A stretch of DNA of 64,000 bases from RGIG3178 sp942492795 (GTDB taxonomy: Bacteria > Bacillota > Clostridia > Christensenellales > QAND01): assembly GCA_942492795.1 (NCBI GenBank), contig OW818639.1, forward strand, positions 992,001 to 1,056,000, in the 5' to 3' direction. Both the position numbers and the translations under genes were made by a program. The number at the start of each line of letters is the position of its first letter. The stretch's first letter is position 1. The notes beneath the pieces were generated by a model. It saw nothing but the letters and a program-made list of their open reading frames with translations. It had not been told where the DNA came from and did not search any database. Of the stretch, positions 15,711-24,555 are shown in pieces.

Positions 15711-16796
15711 ATGAAAAAGTTTCTGTCGATATGCCTTGGCATCGCAATCGCATTGCTAACGAGCGGATGCGGTAAAACGCAGCAGAACGCGACGCCCGGC
15801 GAGTCGCCCAAAGAGCCTGTGCAGACCGTTACTGACTGCATCGGACGCACGGTGACGCTGCCGGATCAGGTGGACAGGATCGCGGCGCTTTATTCTCCGG
15901 CAGGGCATATTGCCGTCATGCTGGGGCACGGAAAAGAAATTGTCGCCACCAGCAACGGATTGCAGCGGGACGTGCTGCTGCACGCCATCTGCCCCGAAGT
16001 GCAGAATGCCTCTGTCGTGAAAGTGAGCGGGGATTTCAACATCGAAGAACTCATCGCGCTCAAAGTCGACGTGGTGTTTCTGGCCTATGACATGTATCTG
16101 GATAAGACGGCGATGGATAAGCTCGACCGGTTCCATATACCGTATGTCGTCGTTTCGTTCAATTCGATGGAGGAACAAAAGAAGCTGGTGCGCGTGATAG
16201 CCGATGTCCTCAATGAGCAGCAGGAAGCGCAGCAATACCTCGATTTTTATGACAAAGCAATAGGGCTGACCGCGAATGCGATCAAAGGGCTTTCTGAAAA
16301 GGACAGGATAAGGGTATACCACAGCATCAACGAAGCCGTCGTGACGGTCGGCAAGGGGACGCTTCCCGAGGACTGGATGAAGGTCGCGGGCGGTATTGAC
16401 GTTTCACTTTCAGGCAGCGTAAAACAGGAAGAGGACAAATACTTTACCACGCTGGAGCAGATCCTCTTATGGAATCCCGATACGATCCTGTGCAATGTCG
16501 AAGAAACCGCAACGTACATAAGGACACAGAATGCCTGGAAAAATCTGAGTGCCGTAAAGAACAATATGGTGTATCTGATGCCCGTAGGCATATCGAGATG
16601 GGGGCATACGACATCCACCGAAACGCCGCTTGCCATTGTGTGGACGGCCAAAACGCTGTATCCGAAACTGTGCAAGGACATCGATTTAAAGGCGCTCATG
16701 AAGGAGTTCTATTCGGATTGTTTTGAATACAGCGTGACGGATGCACAGATCGAACAGATACTAAAAGGAGAAGGAATGCGCAACCCCAAAAACTAA
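15711..16796 (+). CDS. ABC importer substrate-binding lipoprotein (TroA/FecB-like)
   Basis: 361 residues. Lipobox LLTSGC (Cys near 20). Typical class III binding protein: DCIGRTVTLPDQVDRIAAL at the start of lobe 1, FNIEELIALKVDVVF, a long connecting helix around YLDFYDKAIGLTANAIKGL, and lobe 2 with LEQILLWNPDTILCN. Metal- or chelate-binding residues cannot be pinned down. It completes a permease-ATPase-binder set under riboswitch 2. A hairpin of nine base pairs (16817-16845) lies in the 100-base gap after it. Confidence 0.85.
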   Translation: MKKFLSICLGIAIALLTSGCGKTQQNATPGESPKEPVQTVTDCIGRTVTLPDQVDRIAALYSPAGHIAVMLGHGKEIVATSNGLQRDVLLHAICPEVQNASVVKVSGDFNIEELIALKVDVVFLAYDMYLDKTAMDKLDRFHIPYVVVSFNSMEEQKKLVRVIADVLNEQQEAQQYLDFYDKAIGLTANAIKGLSEKDRIRVYHSINEAVVTVGKGTLPEDWMKVAGGIDVSLSGSVKQEEDKYFTTLEQILLWNPDTILCNVEETATYIRTQNAWKNLSAVKNNMVYLMPVGISRWGHTTSTETPLAIVWTAKTLYPKLCKDIDLKALMKEFYSDCFEYSVTDAQIEQILKGEGMRNPKN

Positions 16797-16897
16797 ACCT
16801 TAGAAGGCAAAAGGCAGCGGTTCAGCCATGGTACCGTTGCCGGAAGGCTTGAAGGTTGAACGTTATGCATACCAATCACAATACAGGGAGGAAAAGA

Positions 16898-17632
16898 ATG
16901 AAAATTCTATTGTGCATCGACGACACCGATGCGATCGGGACCAAAGGCACAGGGTATCTTGCCGAAAATATCAAAAGGAACATCCAGCAGACGGGCGGAA
17001 AGGCTGCGTTTATCAGCCGCCATCAGCTGTATGTGCACAAGGATGTGCCCTATACATCCCACAACAGCGCCATGTGCTTTGAAGCGGATATCCCGCAGGA
17101 ACAACTCGGGGATACCATTTCCATGGCGCAGAAGATGCTGATCGAGCTAAGCGCAGAAGGTTCCGATCCCGGACTGTGCGTCGCGATCAAGGATGCGATC
17201 CCCGATCCTGCTTCCTTGATCCGCTACGGTAGGTCGGCCAAATGCAGTATCCTGACAAAGGAACAAGCCTATGATCATGCAAAATCCCAGGGCATCCATC
17301 TGAGCGAGCACGGCGGCACGGGGCAAGGCATTATAGGCGCTTTGGCAGGCGTGGGGCTGCGTTTGTTCGGGCATGACGGACGGGTGAAGGGGAAAGCAAA
17401 AACAGGGAAAGACGCTCAGACGATCACGGCAAAAGAGCTCAAAGCGATTACGGGATTTTCCAATGTCATCTGCATTGACGGAAAGAAAATCCAAGACGAC
17501 CAAAGCATTGTGCTCACGGAAGGGGAAGTCAAAGCGGTATTTTTGAACTGGGAAAGCACGGTGATCGTCGTGATGGACAAAGCGCTTGGCACATACAGAA
17601 CACTGAACAAAGAACAGGCCAAGTGCTATTAA
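16898..17632 (+). CDS. TiaS-like (DUF1743-related) protein
   Basis: 244 residues. Begins MKILLCIDDTDAIGTKGTGY, the DDTD signature of the tRNA-Ile2 agmatinylcytidine synthetase (TiaS) N-terminal domain family, and contains HGGTGQGIIGALAGVGLRLFG. It lacks the C-terminal OB-fold and zinc ribbon of archaeal TiaS, so tRNA modification is unlikely. Bacterial stand-alone copies sit near transporter genes of this kind; the function is unknown. Start at 16898 is supported by GGGAGG seven bases upstream; the longer frame from 16856 has no such site. Last gene of operon 2. Confidence 0.6.
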   Translation: MKILLCIDDTDAIGTKGTGYLAENIKRNIQQTGGKAAFISRHQLYVHKDVPYTSHNSAMCFEADIPQEQLGDTISMAQKMLIELSAEGSDPGLCVAIKDAIPDPASLIRYGRSAKCSILTKEQAYDHAKSQGIHLSEHGGTGQGIIGALAGVGLRLFGHDGRVKGKAKTGKDAQTITAKELKAITGFSNVICIDGKKIQDDQSIVLTEGEVKAVFLNWESTVIVVMDKALGTYRTLNKEQAKCY

Positions 17633-17646
17633 GGTGCTTTGCCGTA

Positions 17647-17675
17647 TTGACGAATCGTATAAAGAATGTTAGCAT
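17647..17675 (+). promoter_or_regulatory. promoter of the third riboswitch operon
   Basis: TTGACG (17647-17652), a 17-base spacer and TAGCAT (17670-17675). The inferred transcription start near 17682 lies immediately before the P1 stem of leader 3. Confidence 0.6.
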
Positions 17676-17691
17676 AAATTAGTCCCCTCTA

Positions 17692-17792
17692 TGTGAAACC
17701 GAGCCTTTATCGCTAAGGGCAGTGCCTATGCGATTTGGCCGATGGGCCCCAATGGAAACATTCGGACCTCCCACGTTTGGAAAGGAATCACA
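17692..17792 (+). ncRNA. Moco/Tuco-type riboswitch candidate 3
   Basis: A 101-nt leader with P1 TGTGA (17692-17696) and TCACA (17788-17792). P2 pairs ATCGC with GCGAT and GCC with GGC around a loop beginning CTAAGGGCAGTGCCTAT, closely like CTAAAGAGCAATCCAT of candidate 2. The second arm starts GATGGG, is capped by GAAA (17755-17758) and ends CCTCCCACG, then TTTGGAAAGG. The three leaders share loop, tetraloop and 3' signature but differ in stem sequence, that is, they covary, which supports a real RNA fold. Confidence 0.72.
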
Positions 17793-17872
17793 CGCAGGAC
17801 GGGTTCCGCGAAAGCATTCGCGGTGCATGGATGCTCTTTTTGGGTATCGCTGTGTAAACGGCTTTTGCTGTT

Positions 17873-17907
17873 ATACCCTGTTGCGTGCAACAGGGTATTT
17901 TTATTTT
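17873..17907 (+). terminator. expression-platform terminator of riboswitch 3
   Basis: A perfect 12-bp stem ATACCCTGTTGC / GCAACAGGGTAT closed by GT, followed by TTTTATTTT. A further hairpin, CCGCGAA-AGCA-TTCGCGG (17806-17823), lies between aptamer and terminator. The stem ends about 70 bases before the first gene. Confidence 0.85.
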
Positions 17908-17968
17908 CCGACGTTGTTTCACATCATCGCGGGCTACGGTCGAAAAGTTCGGATCAACCGGAGGCGTG

Positions 17969-18598
17969 ATGGTCAGCTTTCACAAATTGTTTTTAACAGG
18001 CCCCATAAAAAGTGGCAAGTCCACCCTGCTCCTATCGGCTCTCAAAGCGCATAGGCTGTTTGTTGACGGCTTCTATGTGCAGCGTCAGCGTATCGACGAA
18101 CACTGTATCCGCTTTTCCCTCAGTCAGATCAACGAAGGCAATTTTCTTTCCGAAAAACCATCCACCGATATTCCCGATCATGTGTTTTTGACGATCCGCG
18201 GGAAGGAACGCCGGATGGATATCGGTGTATTTGACGGTTTCGGAGCCGATATCCTGCGCCGATGTATCGGCAAAAAGCTTGTGCTGCTGGATGAAATCGG
18301 GGGCGTCGAATTTTTAAGCGAGCCTTTTGTTGACGCATTGACCGTATTGATCAAAAGCGATACACCATGCATCGGCGTGTATAAATCGGATCAGGCGTTT
18401 GAGCGGATGCAGCGCGAATTCAAAGGGTTGCAGCGGTGCGAAGAAAAACGCAGGGAGATACAATCGCTGCTGACAAATTCGAATGACATTGTGCTGCTGG
18501 ATCAATCACCGCACGACGCGGAGGCGGTCGTTGGGGAATTTATCCATAGCTCGCTTTTGAGGGTGCAAGGGGGTGACGGCCATGTGCGACTTATATGA
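17969..18598 (+). CDS. P-loop NTPase (THEP1-like)
   Basis: 209 residues. P-loop LTGPIKSGKSTLL at the N-terminus, then DGFYVQRQRI, IGVFDGFGADILRRCI and a Walker B VLLDEIGGVEFL. This order is that of the THEP1/nucleoside-triphosphatase family. Members recur in metal-cofactor neighbourhoods, but the substrate is unknown. ATG at 17969 follows GGAGG. First gene under riboswitch 3; it overlaps the next gene by 17 bases. Confidence 0.7.
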   Translation: MVSFHKLFLTGPIKSGKSTLLLSALKAHRLFVDGFYVQRQRIDEHCIRFSLSQINEGNFLSEKPSTDIPDHVFLTIRGKERRMDIGVFDGFGADILRRCIGKKLVLLDEIGGVEFLSEPFVDALTVLIKSDTPCIGVYKSDQAFERMQREFKGLQRCEEKRREIQSLLTNSNDIVLLDQSPHDAEAVVGEFIHSSLLRVQGGDGHVRLI

Positions 18599-19358
18599 CG
18601 CTCTTATAGAAGGCATTCCACGGGACATCACCGTTACCAAGAGCACGGTGGGAAATATCTGGACGGCCGTATGCACGCAAAACGGCATAGGGCTTGCGAT
18701 GACAACACAAGTTTCCACCATAGAGCAAAGCATATCGGGCGAGGTTTGTGGCATGAAACTGGCGGATCTCGCAAGCCATGCAAAGTCCTGGAACTTCATA
18801 GAGGCGGGGTTGGGAATGGCCGCGATCAACGCCTATTATAACAGTCTGCCGATAGCCCGGCAAAACGGGGTGCTGCTCCCCGGCGCTGATCCTTTGGAAC
18901 AGGATGCGTTTATCACGTCCTATGACGAAATGAGAAACAAGCGCGTGTGCATCGTGGGGCATTTTCCGTTTCTGGAACGCCGCATGCGGGATCTGTGCGA
19001 TATGGCCATTCTGGAACGCCAGCCGAAGGACGGTGATTACCCCGATCCGGCTTGCGAATACCTGTTGCCCAAAGCGGACTTTGTGTTCATCACCGGTTCG
19101 GCCTTTATCAACAAGACCATGCCCAGATTGCTGGAGCTTTCAAAGGACGCAAAAACGACATTGGTTGGAACCAGTGTGCCGTTGGCACCGACGCTGTTCC
19201 GTTTCGGCGCCGATAGTCTGGCCGGTTTTCTTCCTGTGGATAAACACAGATGCTGGGACATCGTGACAAAGGAGCACGGCAATTCTTTGTCCGATGCGGG
19301 ACAACGCGTGAGACTGTTGAAAAACACAGGGGAGGCTTGCGATGGACGACATTCATAA
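18582..19358 (+). CDS. DUF364/DUF4213 family protein (putative heavy-metal chelatase)
   Basis: 258 residues. N-terminal half with TVGNIWTAVCTQNGIGLAMTT and ...GLGMAAINAYYN (DUF4213-like, enolase-N-type fold) and C-terminal Rossmann-like DUF364 part with VCIVGHFPFLE, DYPDPACEYLLPKADFVFITGSAFINKT and GTSVPLAPTLF. A solved family member was proposed to act in heavy-metal chelation. In this operon a role in Mo/W handling is plausible. ATG at 18582 with AAGGGGG upstream preferred over GTG 18573. Confidence 0.75.
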   Translation: MCDLYDALIEGIPRDITVTKSTVGNIWTAVCTQNGIGLAMTTQVSTIEQSISGEVCGMKLADLASHAKSWNFIEAGLGMAAINAYYNSLPIARQNGVLLPGADPLEQDAFITSYDEMRNKRVCIVGHFPFLERRMRDLCDMAILERQPKDGDYPDPACEYLLPKADFVFITGSAFINKTMPRLLELSKDAKTTLVGTSVPLAPTLFRFGADSLAGFLPVDKHRCWDIVTKEHGNSLSDAGQRVRLLKNTGEACDGRHS

Positions 19359-19749
19359 GCTGCGCCAATTACAGGCAGAAGGTTTCTGTTGCACACAGGT
19401 ACTGGTAGCCATGGGTTTATTTTTACGCAACGAAAAGAACGATCAGATGGTTCAGGCTGTAAGCGGCCTTTGCGCGGGTATGGGCAAGGGACTTTGCTGC
19501 GGGGCGCTGACGGGTGCGGCGTGCATGCTTTGCCTGTTCGACGCGGATCTGGCAAAAAAAGAAATGATCCCCTCTCTTGTCGAATGGTTTGAGGACGAGT
19601 ATGCATCCAGATACGGCGGGACCGACTGCGACGATATCCTCCAACAAGATCGTGCCAACCGCGCCGTGCGCTGCCCCATGCTGATTGAAAACACCTATCT
19701 GGCTGCAAAGGAACTGCTGGCGTCCTTTGGATTTGAAACGATCCTTTAA
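19342..19749 (+). CDS. C-GCAxxG-C-C family redox protein
   Basis: 135 residues. The family Cys pattern is visible: FCCTQV, then GLCAGMGKGLCCGALTGAACML and later RCPML. It should carry an Fe-S cluster or redox Cys pairs. The Desulfovibrio homologue type (named in databases after DVU_1555) sits in the gene cluster of the MOP-type aldehyde oxidoreductase, as here. It overlaps the DUF364 gene by 17 bases. Confidence 0.72.
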   Translation: MDDIHKLRQLQAEGFCCTQVLVAMGLFLRNEKNDQMVQAVSGLCAGMGKGLCCGALTGAACMLCLFDADLAKKEMIPSLVEWFEDEYASRYGGTDCDDILQQDRANRAVRCPMLIENTYLAAKELLASFGFETIL

Positions 19750-19766
19750 CCTTTAGGAGGAAACAT

Positions 19767-20801
19767 ATGCGTGTCATAGCACAAACGGGTTATGAACTGT
19801 TAAAGCAGGGAATCGATTTTGCCCTCTGCGTCGTCATCGAAAAAAGCGGGTACACGCCGCGCGAGGTTGGCGCGTCCATGTTGGTGTGTGCGGATGGCAG
19901 AAGCGTCGGTACCGTGGGCGGCGGGCTTGTGGAATACGGCACGCAGCAGCGCGCGAAGCAGGCACTGGCCGAAAAGAGGGCGACCCGCATCCATTTTGAT
20001 CTGACAAACGAGGACGCGGGCAAGGCAGGCATGATCTGCGGCGGAGAAACCGATGTATGGATCGATTACGTCGACTCCCAAAACCCGGTCTACCTCGATT
20101 TGTACCGGGCTATGGCCGACGTGTTTCAAACGGGTATGCGGGCGTATTTTGGCATCTATCCGGAACTTGACCAAAGCGTCCACCAGTGCCTGCTGCTGAG
20201 CGACGGCACCGCCTACGGCGCGTTTATAGACGACACGGGATCGCTGTTGTCGGGTGTCGCGAAATTCAGAGGATTCGATGTTTTTACGGTATCCGAACAG
20301 CGCCGTCTGTTTTTGCGACAAGTGGGTAGCGAGGCCAAAGCCATCATCATAGGTGCGGGGCATGTGGGGCTGCAATTGGCTTCCATCGCACACGCGCTCG
20401 GCTTTGAGACGGTCGTCATCGACGACCGCGAGGAATTTGCCAACCCTGACCGTTTCCCGCTGGCAGACCGTGTGCTGGCTCTTGGTTCGCTTACAAGCGG
20501 CGTATTTGTTCAAGAACCTGTTGACGCCAATACCTTCGTGATCATCCTCACGCGCGGCCACACCTATGATCGGGATGTGCTCGAGCAGGCACTCGCGACA
20601 AATGCCCGCTACATCGGCATGATAGGCAGCAGAGCAAAACGTGACAAAATCTATGAGTACCTTTACGCAAAAGGGTTTAGCGAGCAGGATATTGCGCGCG
20701 TTTATTCGCCGATCGGCATCGATATCGCAGCCCAGACGCCGGAGGAGATCGCCGTTTCCATCGCGGCGGAGATGATACGCATACGCAGGACGGGGCAATG
20801 A
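19767..20801 (+). CDS. xdhC: XdhC/CoxF-family Mo-cofactor maturation protein
   Basis: 344 residues. N-terminal XdhC_CoxI motif (VVIEKSGYTPREVGASMLV, GTVGGGLVEYG, MICGGETDVWID) and C-terminal Rossmann domain (AIIIGAGHVGLQLASIA, FVIILTRGHTYDRDVLEQAL, YIGMIGSRAKRDKI). XdhC binds the molybdenum cofactor, promotes its sulfuration and loads it into xanthine-oxidase-family enzymes such as the one encoded at 21538. AGGAGG precedes the start; it overlaps the next gene by four bases. Confidence 0.9.
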   Translation: MRVIAQTGYELLKQGIDFALCVVIEKSGYTPREVGASMLVCADGRSVGTVGGGLVEYGTQQRAKQALAEKRATRIHFDLTNEDAGKAGMICGGETDVWIDYVDSQNPVYLDLYRAMADVFQTGMRAYFGIYPELDQSVHQCLLLSDGTAYGAFIDDTGSLLSGVAKFRGFDVFTVSEQRRLFLRQVGSEAKAIIIGAGHVGLQLASIAHALGFETVVIDDREEFANPDRFPLADRVLALGSLTSGVFVQEPVDANTFVIILTRGHTYDRDVLEQALATNARYIGMIGSRAKRDKIYEYLYAKGFSEQDIARVYSPIGIDIAAQTPEEIAVSIAAEMIRIRRTGQ

Positions 20802-21415
20802 ACCGGTATGCGGCGTTAATCCCAGCCGCGGGATTCAGCTCCAGAATGGGCGCGTTGAAGCCTCTTATGCCGCTATGCGGCAAAAGTGTGCTGGAAACGA
20901 CGGTGGCGTGCTTTATAGATGCGGGTCTGACGGACATCATCGTCGTGCTGGGTCACGAAGCCGAACGCATTCGCGACAGCTTCCATGGCGCGCATCCGGT
21001 GCGCTTTGTATACAACGAGCAATATCACAGCGGTATGTTTACTTCCATACAAGCCGGAACAGCCGCAATGGATCGTGAAACGACGGCGTTTTTGATGATG
21101 CCGGCCGACTGCCCGATGGTAAGGCCCGAGACCGTCAAAAAGATCATCCGGGCGCATGAAATGCCAGGGGCATCCATCGTACGCCCGACCTTTTCCGGGA
21201 AAGGCGGCCATCCCACTCTGTTTTCCATGCGGTACCGCGAGGAGATTATGGAAGGCGATTTCCCGCAGGGCATGCGCTCGCTGATGCAGAAGCATCAAGA
21301 AGAAGTGCTGTCCCTTCCCGTGGATGACGAAGCCATCCTGTGGGATATGGACACCCCCGCGCAATATGCGGCACTGCGCAAACAGATCGACACAACCAAG
21401 GATACTTCCACCTAG
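20798..21415 (+). CDS. MocA-like NTP transferase (molybdopterin cytidylyltransferase type)
   Basis: 205 residues. Nucleotidyltransferase motif AALIPAAGFSSRMGALKPLMP at the N-terminus, then VLGHEAERI, NEQYHSGMFTSIQAG, MMPADCPMV and GGHPTLFS. These match MocA/MobA-like enzymes that add CMP or GMP to molybdopterin; the SSRMGALKP form favours the MocA (cytidine) branch, which is what MOP-type hydroxylases use. Database homologues are named after DVU_1551. Coupled to xdhC; a terminator follows. Confidence 0.82.
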   Translation: MNRYAALIPAAGFSSRMGALKPLMPLCGKSVLETTVACFIDAGLTDIIVVLGHEAERIRDSFHGAHPVRFVYNEQYHSGMFTSIQAGTAAMDRETTAFLMMPADCPMVRPETVKKIIRAHEMPGASIVRPTFSGKGGHPTLFSMRYREEIMEGDFPQGMRSLMQKHQEEVLSLPVDDEAILWDMDTPAQYAALRKQIDTTKDTST

Positions 21416-21441
21416 TATCCGGTGTGATGAATCCAGGATAA

Positions 21442-21467
21442 GAAGCCGTGATTTTGCGGCTTTATTA
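21442..21467 (+). terminator. terminator between mocA-like gene and mop
   Basis: AAGCCG, an eight-base loop and CGGCTTTATT. It is short (6-7 bp) but T-rich, and it probably separates the maturation operon from the abundant oxidoreductase transcript, or attenuates between them. Confidence 0.5.
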
Positions 21468-21537
21468 TGCCTAATAAATCATGGAGAGCGCTCGGCCTTC
21501 ACGGTTTAATGGCGATATTTTAAGGAGGTATGTGAAA

Positions 21538-24417
21538 ATGATGCTACCTTTGAAGAAGATGTGGCTGAACATCAACGGCGTGGACCGTATGTTCATCTGC
21601 GATCCCGAAAAGGACTCTCTGGCCGATGTGGTACGCCGTCTGGGGCTTACGGGCACCAAGGTCGGCTGCGGTATCGGCGTCTGCGGCGCCTGTTCCGTTA
21701 TTCTAAACGGCAATGTGGTTCGATCCTGCACGCGTAAGATCAAGACGGTAAACGAATACGATACCGTTACTACCATCGAGGGGATCGGAACCCCCAACAA
21801 CCTGCATCCGCTGCAGCAGGCATGGATCACCTATGGCGGCGTGCAATGCGGATTCTGCACACCAGGCTTTATTGTATCGGCCTATGGGCTGCTGCAGGAA
21901 AACAAAAACCCCAGCCGTGAAGAGGTTCGCAGCTGGTTCCAGCAACACCGCAACATCTGCCGCTGCACGGGGTATAAACCGTTGGTGGACGCCGTGATGG
22001 AAGCGGCAAAGGTGGTTCGCGGAGAAGCCACGATGGCGGACATTACCTTCAAGGATCCGCAAGACAAGGAATACTACGGAATGGGCGTACCGCGTCCTGC
22101 GGCACTGGGCAAGGTCTGCGGACTGACGGATTACGGCGACGACATCGCGCAAAAGATGCCCGAAGGTACGCTGTATGCGGCCGTCGTGCAGCCTAAGGCA
22201 TATCATCATGCCAAGATATTGGGCATTGACCTCGGCGAAGCGGAAGCGATGCCCGGTTTTGTGCGCTTAATCACCGCCAAGGACGTCAAAGGAACCAACT
22301 ACTTCGCGTCTATGAACAACCACAAGCGCAGCACCGTCGTAAAGCCAAGTAGACCGATCCTCCACGACGAAAAGATCTACCGTTACGGAGACGTGGTGGC
22401 AATCGTACTTGCGGATACGCACGAGCACGCCAGAGAAGCGGCAGCCAAGGTCAAAGTAAACCTTGAACCATTGCCGGAATATACGAATTTCCTCGATGCC
22501 GTCATGCCAAACGCGATGCGCATCCACGACGACACGCCCAACCTGTTCATGAAACAGCCGCTGTTGAAGGGCGATTTCAACAACATAGAAAAGATCATCG
22601 ACGAATCGCCGTATTCCGTGTCGGGCAGCTTCTATGCCACGCGCGAACCGCATCTGTCGCTTGAGGGCGACATCGTGCAGGCGTATTGGGGCGATGACGG
22701 CATGCTGACCGTGCAATGCAAGGCACAGGGCATCGCGGGCGCCAAGGGATCCATGTCCAGGGGCATCGGCATCGAACCCGAAAAACTTCGCATCATCATG
22801 AACCCGACAGGCGGCAGCTTCGGCTGGTCGATGAGCGCCGGCTCCTATGCGCTTGCGGCGGTATGCACGATGGCAACGGGACTTCCGACTTCGCTGTCCA
22901 TGTCGTATGAAGAACACCAGCACTTTTCCGGCAAACGCCGTCCGGCGTACTCCAACGCCGCCATGGCTTGCGATAAGAACGGCAAGATCACGGCGATGAC
23001 GTATGATTTCGGCGTGGACCAGGGCGCGTATTCCGATGGCGGCGAAGGCATCTCCGGCCGTTTCATCCGCTACATGGGCTGGCCGTATGCGATTCCGAAC
23101 ATCAAGGGATTGTGCCGCATCGCGGTCACGAACCACAACTTCGGCGTGGCGTACCGCGGTTTCGGCGCGCCGCAGACCATGACGGCTTCTGAGGCCATCA
23201 TCGATATGATGGCGGAAAAAGCAGGCATCGATCCGTTTGAGTTCCGCTACAACAACGTCGCCCGTCCCGGGGATACCACCCCCAACAGCTATCCGTACCG
23301 GCAGTATCCGATGGTGGCGTTGCTGGATAAAATGCGCCCGCATTATGAAAAGGCGTTGGCGGATGCCAAAGCCGCCGACACACCCGAAGTCAGGCGCGGC
23401 GTGGGCCTTGCGGCAGGCTCCTACAACTGCACGGGCGGCAGGGGCGACAAGGCTTCGGTAGCGCTGGAACTGAACCCCGACGGTACCGTGACCCAGTACA
23501 ACACTTGGGAAGACATCGGGCAGGGCGGCGACGTCGGCTCGGTGATGAGCACGCTTGAGGTGCTAAAACCGCTCGGTCTGCGCTATGATCAGGTGAAGAT
23601 CAAACAGAACGACTCGATGTTCCCGGACAGCGGCGCAGCGGCAGGTTCCCGTTCCCATATGATGAACGGGTTTGCCACCAAGATCGCGGGTCAAAAACTG
23701 CTCGACGCAATGAAAAAAGAGGACGGGACCTACCGCACCTATGCCGAGATGAAGGCAGAGGGCATTGACACATACTATGCCGGAACGCATGAGAACACGA
23801 TATTCAACGATCTGGTCGAGTATGATCCCAACACCGGCGTCGGCGATCCGATTCCCGTGTATATGTACGGCATCTATATGGCGGAAGTCGAAGTGGATGT
23901 CAAGACGGGGAAGACCAAGGTCGTCGGCTACACCGGCGTTTCGGACATCGGAAAAGTGGGCAACAAGCTCTCGGTCGACGGACAGGCGTTCGGCGGGTTC
24001 TCCCACTGCATCGGTTATGCGCTGAGTGAAAACTACGATGACGTCAAAAAACACGCCAACATCTTTGGCGCAGGCATTCCGCAGATCACAGATATCCCCG
24101 ACAAGTTCATCTCCGAGTACCTCGAAACACAAAGGCCGATAGGCCCCTTCGGTTCCGCAGGCTGCTCCGAGCTGTTCCAGTCAGGAGGCCATATGGCGGT
24201 CATCAACGCGATCAACAACGCCTGCGGCGTGCGCATTTACGATCTGCCGGCGTTGCCCGAAAAAGTGAAAGCCGGCCTTGAAAAACTGGCGAAAGGCGAA
24301 AAGATCGCCCCGCCCGAACCGTACTTCCTCGGCTCCGATTTTGAGGATGAGATGGAAGACATCATCGCTAATCCGGTGGATATAAACGGGCCGCGCAAGG
24401 CACTCGCGGCTGAGTAA
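21538..24417 (+). CDS. mop: MOP-type molybdenum aldehyde oxidoreductase
   Basis: 959 residues, collinear with Desulfovibrio gigas aldehyde oxidoreductase. N-terminal plant-type [2Fe-2S] domain (CGIGVCGACSVILNG, ...VVRSC), second helical [2Fe-2S] domain (GGVQCGFCTPGFIVSAYGLL, ICRCTGYKPLVDAVM), then the large Mo-pterin domain without an FAD domain. GGSFGWSMS, YRGFGAPQ, and the active-site Glu in FGSAGCSELFQSGGHMAVINAI are present. It oxidises aldehydes to acids with water as oxygen source, in the cytoplasm. AAGGAGGT lies eight bases before ATG 21538; the earlier ATG 21481 lacks one. This is the client of the cofactor genes around it. Confidence 0.93.
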   Translation: MMLPLKKMWLNINGVDRMFICDPEKDSLADVVRRLGLTGTKVGCGIGVCGACSVILNGNVVRSCTRKIKTVNEYDTVTTIEGIGTPNNLHPLQQAWITYGGVQCGFCTPGFIVSAYGLLQENKNPSREEVRSWFQQHRNICRCTGYKPLVDAVMEAAKVVRGEATMADITFKDPQDKEYYGMGVPRPAALGKVCGLTDYGDDIAQKMPEGTLYAAVVQPKAYHHAKILGIDLGEAEAMPGFVRLITAKDVKGTNYFASMNNHKRSTVVKPSRPILHDEKIYRYGDVVAIVLADTHEHAREAAAKVKVNLEPLPEYTNFLDAVMPNAMRIHDDTPNLFMKQPLLKGDFNNIEKIIDESPYSVSGSFYATREPHLSLEGDIVQAYWGDDGMLTVQCKAQGIAGAKGSMSRGIGIEPEKLRIIMNPTGGSFGWSMSAGSYALAAVCTMATGLPTSLSMSYEEHQHFSGKRRPAYSNAAMACDKNGKITAMTYDFGVDQGAYSDGGEGISGRFIRYMGWPYAIPNIKGLCRIAVTNHNFGVAYRGFGAPQTMTASEAIIDMMAEKAGIDPFEFRYNNVARPGDTTPNSYPYRQYPMVALLDKMRPHYEKALADAKAADTPEVRRGVGLAAGSYNCTGGRGDKASVALELNPDGTVTQYNTWEDIGQGGDVGSVMSTLEVLKPLGLRYDQVKIKQNDSMFPDSGAAAGSRSHMMNGFATKIAGQKLLDAMKKEDGTYRTYAEMKAEGIDTYYAGTHENTIFNDLVEYDPNTGVGDPIPVYMYGIYMAEVEVDVKTGKTKVVGYTGVSDIGKVGNKLSVDGQAFGGFSHCIGYALSENYDDVKKHANIFGAGIPQITDIPDKFISEYLETQRPIGPFGSAGCSELFQSGGHMAVINAINNACGVRIYDLPALPEKVKAGLEKLAKGEKIAPPEPYFLGSDFEDEMEDIIANPVDINGPRKALAAE

Positions 24418-24483
24418 ACAAAAAAACGCATTCCGGATGTTTCGTTTCGCAATGCGTGTGAAGCATCATCGCGTAGGTTTTGG

Positions 24484-24507
24484 ATCCGGGTTGGCAACGA
24501 CCCGGAT
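24484..24507. other. intercistronic hairpin after mop
   Basis: ATCCGGGT and ACCCGGAT form a perfect 8-bp stem with an eight-base loop, with no T run. It may stabilise the mop transcript or be a processing site; a second weak inverted repeat, ACGCATT/AATGCGT, lies just before it. Confidence 0.35.
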
Positions 24508-24555
24508 TCAATCCATCCGCAGAAAATGCATGACGGTTTTTTGGGAGGTATGCTT

